From: Sweltsa coloradensis
Taxonomy: Eukaryota > Arthropoda > Insecta > Plecoptera > Chloroperlidae
Reading direction: 5' to 3'
Length of the DNA stretch: 64,000 bases
Assembly (NCBI GenBank): GCA_024449915.1
Contig: JAMZAV010000302.1
Span: 1 to 64,000, forward strand
Below the pieces are notes generated by a model. That model was not told the DNA's origin. It saw nothing but the letters and a program-made list of their open reading frames with translations, and did no database searches. Both the position numbers and the translations under genes were made by a program. This document shows positions 55,396-64,000 of the stretch, piece by piece. Position 1 is the first letter of the stretch. Every line of letters begins with the position of its first letter.

Positions 55396-58300
55396 CGTTA
55401 AAAAAACTGAGTCCGCAAATAAATCTTCCACGATTTATACGATAGTACCGCCAACTATTTAATGGTTAATCGTGAATAGTGTCTTCTTAAACACGGGCTT
55501 TGCGGACACAAATTAACTTTGAATATTAAGTACACAGAACCCAGTTGAAATTTGTCATATCTGAATAATTATTCGTTTAACTAAGCTTTCTTGAAACTTT
55601 GTAACCAGAGATCCCATCGACTTTGTAGTCAGTCGGAGAGTATTTGTTCTGACAGCGACAACAATTTATACACCTTCACTATCTCCCTTCAACTCCAGTT
55701 GTGGATTACAACGTTACCTCGAGTCTGAGATGGAGTGTGGAGTGCTCTCGACATATAACGCACTTATTTACTTTTGGTTTGGTTTAGTGTTTTTGTTGTA
55801 TGACCTTGGTTATCGATAGTGTGGTGTTTTTATATTTTAATACAAGTACCTCATTTGGACGAATCAATGTTGTGAAGCGGTCCGGATTGTAAAACAGTTA
55901 AAATGTGTAATAACATCACTTCCGCTGAAACTCACTTATCTGAGTGTGTGTATGATTGATATATTTCACAAACACGGGTACGGGAGTTTCAAGAATAGGG
56001 AGCGAAGTTACCTTATTAAACACATTGTTGAAGAAGAATACGCAACCATAACTTTATTGATAGCATTAGTGGAGGTGCCGGATACGGACAAACCCTTCAC
56101 TGTAAGGCTCCCCAATAACATTATGTATCATCCTTGTTAAAGTGCAATGTCAACGAAAAACGCATATCTATCGGTGGTACTGTTTGATTTTAACCGTGAG
56201 ACGTGTCACACGCACGCACGGATGGACGGACGGACAGACTGACAGACATGTAGAAAAGTGACGATTATAGAGGAGCTTCGATCCATTTTGTGCTGTTGTT
56301 ATAGTCGAGTTTTATACGAGCAGCTTCAAAATATGCATTCATAAAAAGGGGTATTCCAAAAAAATTGTTCACGATTATCTCATTATTGGCAATTGAATAT
56401 GCTGGAAAAAAGATTTAACAACGCCATTATCATAATCTTTCAAGTGTTACATATAACAGTTTTATTGATATAAAATATGTATTAAAAATAATAATAATTT
56501 TAATTTTCTTACGTAAATGTATCTGTGAATGTATCGGCTGAAGATTTTTATTCTTCAGTATACATTGTGGACTGACACATAGGGACGGAGAATTCCTATG
56601 AAACTCGACTCACTCCAAGTGTCTCTAATGAAGATTGCATTAATGCAGCGCATTTAACTCTCAAGAAAGCCTATTTCCGCGGTCACAATGCGTTCACCCT
56701 CGCAAGCTCACCTTGGGCATAGCATGGCGCATGGTTTATCGGTTGAGCTAATCGGGATGGAGTCGTGCACAGATTACTTGGCACGCCGCCAGGAGCGCTG
56801 TTACCATGGACACCAATCGAACCACTGGAGCGTGAGAAAAACTAACAGCCTGCTAAATGTATGCAATGGCAACCGCACGAAATACTAACTGTCGAAAGCT
56901 TACCATGACTAAAGGTAAACAGCGCCATTAAAGACACGGAGCACGCGGATACAAATTGCCCCACGATTGAGGTATAATTGGTAGGTTCAGCCTGTGTCTT
57001 GTACAGAGCGACACTCCTTACAATAAAACTCAACCCCGGAAATAATTTATTTTCATCAAGGATTTTACATTGCATTTAGTTTTCTTGCTTTGATATGTAA
57101 CTTGTACCTTCGAGTGTAAAATATATCATAGAGACAAAATATAAGCGTTGATTAACCAAGGCAGGCACATGTTAAGCTTATACATTCTAGCACTTTTACC
57201 AAAGAACAAAACGAGAGTACATACAAACAAATACAAGTTTTTTTGTATAATAAGTCAGTAAAACAAAATATAGTGATATTAATTTACTTATTTGCAAAGC
57301 ATATCAACAGGGTTTGTCGTACCAAGATTAGTTAATACGCATATATTATTAAAACAAACATATCAATTAATATAGAACGAAACTAAAGTCTACCTAAGAA
57401 TGCAAAGAGCACATACTCTGTGCAGACAAGTTATAACTGAGTTGTAAAAGAGGATTTACAGAGAAATATTTTCACACAGCCAACTTGAGATTTGTACGTG
57501 ACAACGTGTAGACGTTCAAATGATATATTAAAGCTGACGAAACAATATAACTGAAAATATGCTGGTGCAATATTGTAGTGTGAGTGATGGTGCAATATTT
57601 GTAGTTTCACATGAGGTTTAACCTTTGTATATAACTTTAGATCAAGGAGATTCTTACAATTCGTAATTTATTAAGTTTTATTAAGATAATAATATATACT
57701 ATCAACTATGCTGGCTGCAACATGCATATAAAAGATAAAATTGATACGAGTTGTTTGTGCCAGAAAAATACCACAACACTTCGATAAAATATTATATTTT
57801 ATTATTACAGCCATAATATGTAATACCATTCACCCTCCACCATTCAATGTTAGGATAGGGTAAGATATTGATTGATTACAACCAACTTCTAAAAACTCTT
57901 TTTTGTTTCGCCAGGTTCTTTAAATCTGTGCAACAATCATAAAACCGCAACTTTCATTTTTATCGCAGGGAAAGCAACATACAATAAAAAACATAAGCTA
58001 CTATCAATCTGAATTCCATCCAAAAATCTCAACCTAAAAAAACTACTACAAAAACCCTATGTACAGCCTAAAAACGAGCAATCACAGTAGCAAAAAGTTG
58101 TTCTTATCATATTTTCTATTCACAACGGTAGTCTATGCAATCAGAAAAGGATTTCCTTTCATCCTTTCTTGTGTTTTTCCACACACATCTGGTCGGATTG
58201 ACGGTACCCTGTGAAGGCAGCCGAGTCTTACGGAAGCCTCATAAAGAGCTCTGTGACGTAATAGCGCGGTGATATAAAGGCTTTTCATTTTTCGTCTTCT

Positions 58301-60450
58301 CCAGGAAAGTCGCTTATATTCTACAACAAAGCTCGGACGCTCGGTGTATTATAAACCACCTTATTCGCTCCCCCAAACAAGAACTAAGAGTGAAGATGTC
58401 TTCGCCCGCCTTCTAACCAGACCTGCGAGATACAAGATGAAATTGAAATTGAAAAATATCTTTTAGATCTTTCTCAAAGCCTGTTCATTTTTGCCATTTG
58501 ATGTCGGACGGAGTTTTCTGGGACAAAATAAGAACGTTGTTCTTTTTTGTTTCCTTTTGTTTTTTTCTCATGAAGTCAAAACGTCCTTTTTCAGTTATAC
58601 TCTGGGATTACTTTAGTTTATTAATGTTCTCTGTTTTCACAAGGACACATAATTTGGTTGTCACCTCAAAGGCACCGACGCGTAATATAGGACAAGAACG
58701 CAATATATTATCAACAGTACGCGTCGTTGCAAAAATACACACATATTCAAATATTATAAACTATGTCACGAGGGCTCTGATATTAAACTTTTCTAGATGA
58801 CGACTTGAATACATTTTATGTGTAACACGTATGTGGATATACGTCAGTAGTATGTCGCTGACCCCACCAACCATCATGAATACAACAACTGTATGTATAC
58901 TGTATGTTGTACTGTTTTAATGTTTTTAAGTTTGTGTTACCCTACCTCAATGGGCATTGTGCAATGATAGCAATTTGCTGTATTTTGTGAGTCAATGTTT
59001 TAAACAATTTTATAATTTATGAGTTTAATTGATTGTCCGATAAAATAATTCGATTATTAATATTATGTTGATAGTAGTACAGTACTATAACAATGAATCA
59101 ATCAATTTCACAGATGAGAAAACATACTTGAATTGTACGCAATGAGCAGCTCGTGAAGGTTGTTAACATAACGGGCATCAATCATTTTACATGTAAACTG
59201 TGGAATATTATTATTTATATTGTAATGCAAAAGAAACCCATAAATATAAATATATACATTCACCCATCATCTTCAGGGCCAATACAACTTAAAATATTAT
59301 ATATAAAAAATATGTATATTTTTTAAGTCGCACAAATGTATTTTATTCCCCGGAGCGACGCCATTCTTGTATTATTTGTAAATATTTTGTTAGGCCCATG
59401 GATATTATTCTAAACATAATTTGAGTTAATACAATAACTATCAACCCGTGTAATGCTGTCACAAACATTAACTGAACAAACATTTAATAACACAAAACTA
59501 GGTTGCCATTTAATAAATTCAGTTACTCTAAACATGAAACAATTACATCCTAATTAGCGCGCTTTGAGGGCGTTCTGCCATTCTGGTGGTTTGTGTTAGC
59601 AACGTTATTAGCTTAATCTTATTTTCCCAGAACGTTTGTGACATCAAGATCCAGCAACCTTCAATTAACACAATAATATGATGGTAATTGTTTACACGTT
59701 TGGGTCGGATTAGCGAGGGAAAGTTTTGTTTACATTAATGTTTGTAGGCTGCATTGATAGCTCTAAAAAGCAATTTGCACTAATTTACGAGTTTAAATTC
59801 AGAGATAAGTTTTCGCGAATTAAATAATATTTTTAGAACGCTCTACTTCCAAATATTCACGTATTTACTAAATGTGTTTTGATCAAGGAAAACTTGTCGT
59901 CGAAACACATAAACACAGAAAATGTTTCGAGAATATTAAGGAGATAAGTGTGTTCATATCCCCTCCTATTTTGTTTTGTGCCTTCAACGATAAATTCAGG
60001 ATGTTCCTCCAAATTTCCATTTTAATTATTTTTATGCATTGCGTTTCGGAATGGAAAACTAGAAAGAGATATTCAAACAAAACGTAAAATATGATATTGC
60101 GTCCAGCAACATTCTAGCACGAAACAAAACAAATTATAGTTCATATTACATAGCGTTCAAATCTGCCAAAGAAATAGCTTTACTTGTAGGAAGTACAATA
60201 ATCTTAATTTTATAGGAATTCAACAGTGAAGTACTGGATGTATAAAAATATTAAATTTGGCAAATACTCACTGTTCTTTGTGAATGTGACTTATATGACA
60301 ATCAGTATAGTAATATTTTATGATTGCACTTCATTGAACTCGATTTGTTATACATTTTGTAAAAGTTGAAGACGAAACATTTATTTTCGAGTACATTTCC
60401 ACAATATGATAATATTTACATTGACATGAACAAGTTATATTGATTCTTTA
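55396..60450. other. Intergenic, no gene recognised
   Basis: Mostly AT-rich. At 56190-56290 there is a repeat-like block (GAGACGTGTCACACGCACGC, then GACAGACTGACAGACATGT and AGAGGAGCTTCG) that loosely matches 9419-9530. Open frames at 55946-56140, 56688-56888, 58498-58800 and 59872-60087 show no family features or splice support. Confidence 0.5.
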
Positions 60451-60545
60451 TTCTTTATTGTACAACAGGGCAAAGCCCCACAAGTCAATACTATAATTAA
60501 CCAATAATACATAATTATAATAATACATAGCAATATATTGATGTT
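60451..60545 (-). mobile_element. LINE 3' end fragment
   Basis: TTGATTCTTTATTCTTTATT followed by GTACAACAGGGCAAAGCCCC is the same kind of tail-plus-3'-UTR start as at 61757. Read on the minus strand it ends AATAAAGAATCAA, a common LINE tail. It is only about 95 bp long. Confidence 0.55.
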
Positions 60546-61230
60546 AATAAGTGTATGTTATGTTTAAAAATAAATACATAATAAATAAATTGTATTTAGA
60601 GTCTACCCACTCAGTATTAACTATTTTCAGTGAGACTTTCAAGTCAAACACCAACAACCCTGCAGGCTCTCGAGACAAATTCGACGAAGTAGCGTATATC
60701 CCCAACCAAAGATATATATTTTTAATAGGAAATATAGCAATGCAGTGTAGGACATGGAAACCCGCGAATAACGCACGTAAATCAACAATGGCCGCATTTC
60801 AGAAACAACTTTGAAATTTATTATGGGTTGCTTACTTTAGGCTAGGACATGGCTTCAAGTCACCTGAGTTAAAACTTCTAATGACAATGAACTGATGACT
60901 TAAGCAATCGTATAGTAAAAAGACTTCATGAACTTTGACGGTAATCAACTGACTTCCATTGGAAGTATTACGACATACAAAGAAAGTAGCTTAACATTGT
61001 TACACTGTTATCGTGTGCACAATGACATAACGCAGTTCTCGCGTTTCTGGGAGTAGCTCACAAGTTTCGAACAAATATTAAATTCGACAGCCCGTATGTA
61101 TGATAGCAACTATTTCATATGATTTAACATGATGTGCATTTCTATGATACATATGTATTAACTCAAATAATTCCAATTAACATAAATTGTTATTATATCA
61201 ATAGTTAATTTAATGTAAATAAAGTTTTTG

Positions 61231-61235
<5 letters not shown>

Positions 61236-61279
<44 letters not shown>
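61236..61279. repeat. TC microsatellite
   Basis: About 21 TC units in a row, with flanking AT-rich sequence. Confidence 0.95.
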
Positions 61280-61282
<3 letters not shown>

Positions 61283-61756
61283 TTTTACTAGCTGATGCAA
61301 AACATTAATACATTTAATTAGATAAAACTTAAAATCCATTAGTTATCTCGTGATTTTGCACTCAGGTCTGTCTGGAAATAAAATGAAGTATCGATTTTTA
61401 CCAGCGGCAATATTAGCTCAAGTTTAATTTAAGGTTTGCTTAATTATAGGGCACGTGCTGAAATTGAGTCCTTATTTCACCCTTAGGAGCTTCCTTTCCA
61501 ATACCCAATAACTTCACAAAGATCGTAAATATCTTAAGGGCGTTTCAGTGAACTCTCCAGCAGGTATATTACGTAATGGAGTATTTTAAAGTGGGTCTCA
61601 TAAGCGAAACTTCGTTACGTGCACAGGAATGAGTTCTTATGGGAATATACTTATTTTCATCTGATCTTAAGGGCGACTCTCTAATGTTAAATGTGATACT
61701 AATGTTAAAAACATATTTTTAAGGACGCCCACTGTAGGGTAGTTTATTTTTTTTAG

Positions 61757-62940
61757 TTTCTTGATTCTTTATTGCATGTTAAAATTCACATTTTACAATT
61801 ATTGGTCAAGCCCCCAATGAGCCTAGCGGCTCGCTATAGGGGGCTTTCAGCAATGGATTACAAACGGTGAGAGGTGAAGCAAGCCAAGATACATGAAATA
61901 TGAAATTTAAGGATTTGCAACATTTTTTAAGACACTATAAAGTATGAACTAAATTGAGCTACTCTAATATATGTTAAGAAATTAAATTAAAGTACAAAAG
62001 TCAGTAGAAATCTGAAATGAGTATATGTGAATTTAGGCCAATTGGCCTAGGCATGACATAAAGCATTTTTTTTTTTTAGGCCTATGGAGACTTATAAATT
62101 ATTCCTAAGTTATAATATCCTATGTAGTTATTGGTAGTGAGTAATGAGTATTATCCTCATTGTTTCCAGTTACCTATGTGCTGTATTTAAGAAAGAAAAA
62201 AAAACTTATAACTTACAGCTGAATAAATGTAGACAAGGGTTAAGAAACAATTGTAACACTAAGTGATAATTGATACAAATATTATGCTACCTACCTATTT
62301 ACATGCATGGTAGTTACATATAAGTCTATGCATATGCATTTTGATGTCGACTGACCGACTGTTCACATATTTATATTTATATATATTACCAATGGATTAA
62401 TTATCAGAAACAAATCTGAAGCTAGGAGAGTGTTCAGTTTAGTCCCCTAAGAGCCAGTCTTTTAATCTTTTTTGAAGCTACCAAGACCATGTGTGGAAGA
62501 CAAGGATTTTATAGCATTCGGCAAGGTATTGTATATTTGGTAGCCATGGAAATAGATAGAATTTTTACCGTGGTTCGAGTTTACTGAAGTAAGGTATAGG
62601 TTATTTCTATTTCGTGTGTGGTGACCATGAGAAGGTGTTTGCAGGGTGTGTGTTGTATAGATCAATTTATTGACATATTTATGGATAATTAAGCAAGTTT
62701 CATATTTATTAATTGAGTTGATGTTTAGAATGTTAAGCAGTATGCAAAGCGAGTTTGTAGGAGTTAAGAAGGGTAGGTTGTATATATATTTAATGGCTCT
62801 ATTCTGAAGGACTTTAAGGGGATGCAAGTGGGTTTCATAAGTATGTCCCCATACAACATTTAAATACTGTAGCTGTAGCTGTAGCAACAGTTTTACCAGG
62901 TATGACCCTCTTCAGGCGACTAATTAGGTTATAAGGGTGT
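61757..62940 (-). mobile_element. 5'-truncated LINE (LINE C)
   Basis: The minus strand holds the C-terminal region of a Jockey/CR1-like LINE protein (about 62940-62439). A ~650-bp 3' UTR follows, including GCCCCCTATAGCGAGCCGCT. The tail AATAAAGAATCAA is near 61757. The upstream RT domain is missing. Confidence 0.8.
62439..62940 (-). pseudogene. C-terminal part of LINE C reverse transcriptase protein
   Basis: The main frame, 62887-62462, includes LQYLNVVWGHTYETHLHPLK, VLQNRAIKYIYNLPFLTPT and FHGYQIYNTLPNAIKSLSST. It enters from another frame (RLKRVIPGKTVAT at about 62930-62880) and leaves again near 62474, where a one-base change would continue as RLKDWLLGD to a stop at 62439. Two frame breaks make it inactive. 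The motif order is that of the thumb and C-terminal region of Jockey/CR1-type elements. Confidence 0.85.
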
Positions 62941-64000
62941 ACGGTATTTGCGAAGGGAATATTTAGGGGCTGTTTATGAGGACTATCCATAATATTGCAG
63001 GCGTGAAGACCGATGGTGGGGATTAGCCGGTGACCTACCGAATTAATCAAATCAAAACAATATGGACTAAATAATTTTGATGTTTTAATGCAAAAACAAA
63101 TTGATGACATGATTTAACTATAAACTATTGTTACTTAATTCTCCAAAAGCGACAAAAATATATAGAAACTTATAACACTGTAAATTATTGCGCAACAATT
63201 ATATTTCTATACCTTCTTCATTATATCTTAACACATTTCATCCAAAGGGTTTGAAGCCCCCATTACATATAAATACATCGTTGTCACCCACTCAAAAAAA
63301 TTCGTCTGCTGCGTTTATCGAGTTAGCTGCAACTCTAGTCGTGCCAACTTCCACCAACAAGTCTTGTTACGCGGCTGACCAATAAATATTCGATGCATAG
63401 ATTATGACGGACACTCTAAATGCTAATTTGAACCATAGGCGACCTATATGATGGGTTTTTATTCCATGTTTGCACGACTTTAAACAGAGAGTTTATGATT
63501 GTGTGCATCGAGATCACGTAAACCGTGCACATATTGACAAATCTATCGTCCCTACGTAAATATGGCATCTCCTTAGGCCATTCGTCGACAAATCATGACA
63601 TCAAAAATTGTCGCTGACACAATTGTATTATTACATGATGTGTTAGCTTTGATCATAAACTTTGCAGTAGCACCAAACATATACACAATTGTACAAATGC
63701 TAAATCTAAAGTTTCTTTGTATTTAGCGTAAACAACATGTCTCCTGGCAATATATATATAAACGTTGTTATAAATTTAGTATAGTATTATTATAATTGGA
63801 TACCTTTATAATAGAGTAAACATTTCTGTCAAATCAATGCTTTGAATTTGTCACATCTCTAAATTGGCATAAAATAAATTGAAATAACGTGGGTCTGTTA
63901 AGTTGTTAGTGTGTTTCAGTTATATTTATGCGAATGGCAAGTGATACCCTTCATTGAAAATCACTTGAGACATATAACGTAATAACATATACAATTAAAT
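62941..64000. other. Window end, no gene recognised
   Basis: AT-rich sequence. The first ~170 bp (62941-63110) may be further decayed LINE C. Beyond that nothing is recognised. Confidence 0.45.

Noticed and set aside
1..64000. CRISPR arrays, bacterial operons or prophage
   Set aside because: Introns, LTR elements, LINEs and insect gene families show this is an animal nuclear genome; the tandem repeats lack spacer structure.

Overview
The window looks like an AT-rich insect genome segment with long introns and a heavy load of transposable elements. Two protein-coding loci are supported by exon structure, and both are animal-type; one family (Dpr) is arthropod neuronal and the other (six-cysteine odorant-binding proteins) is insect-specific. 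I cannot fix the order. A hemipteran-like or other hemimetabolous insect is plausible, but that is a guess. There are no bacterial-style operons, ribosome binding sites or CRISPR arrays.

The central locus is a classic odorant-binding protein (OBP) gene on the + strand, from 19962 to 44315. It has seven coding exons: 19962-20009, 21119-21188, 21909-21961, 40159-40194, 41101-41203, 41638-41702 and 44298-44315. They join in phase to about 130 codons with a signal peptide and the spacing C1-X26-C2-X3-C3-X37-C4-X8-C5-X8-C6. A TATA box and an arthropod initiator lie just upstream, and a poly(A) signal lies downstream. Intron 3 (18.2 kb) has been inflated by 14.1 kb of nested LTR retrotransposons. 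On the minus strand at 11119-11329 is a single exon of a Dpr-family immunoglobulin cell-surface protein, most like Dpr6/Dpr10. The rest of that gene is not visible here, so the OBP gene may lie inside or beside a large dpr intron.

Layout: 1-5020 holds a TTTA microsatellite, fold-back elements, a tRNA-like sequence set between perfect 34-nt inverted repeats, and a ~145-bp degenerate satellite. 5020-12030 is mostly featureless apart from the dpr exon. 12031-13681 and 16363-17832 each carry a pair of AT-rich elements with TTGGATGAGCG / CGCTCATCCAA ends and an internal ~165-bp tandem repeat. 19900-44600 is the OBP gene; within intron 3, an outer LTR element (25924-40050, target duplication CATT) is interrupted in its right LTR by a Ty3/Gypsy-type element (31977-39880, target duplication ATGA) that keeps gag but has lost almost all of pol. 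Intron 6 carries several hairpin and TIR elements. 48985-52735 is an element with ~880-bp inverted arms enclosing a broken gene that is not a recognisable DDE transposase; its motifs resemble a PIN/FEN-like nuclease. 53402-55395 is a LINE whose reverse transcriptase is split by a second LINE. 60450-62950 holds further LINE 3' ends.

Apart from the OBP gene and the dpr exon, most open reading frames are either transposon remnants or chance frames in AT-rich or repetitive sequence. All homology statements come from motif recognition and memory of families, without database searches.
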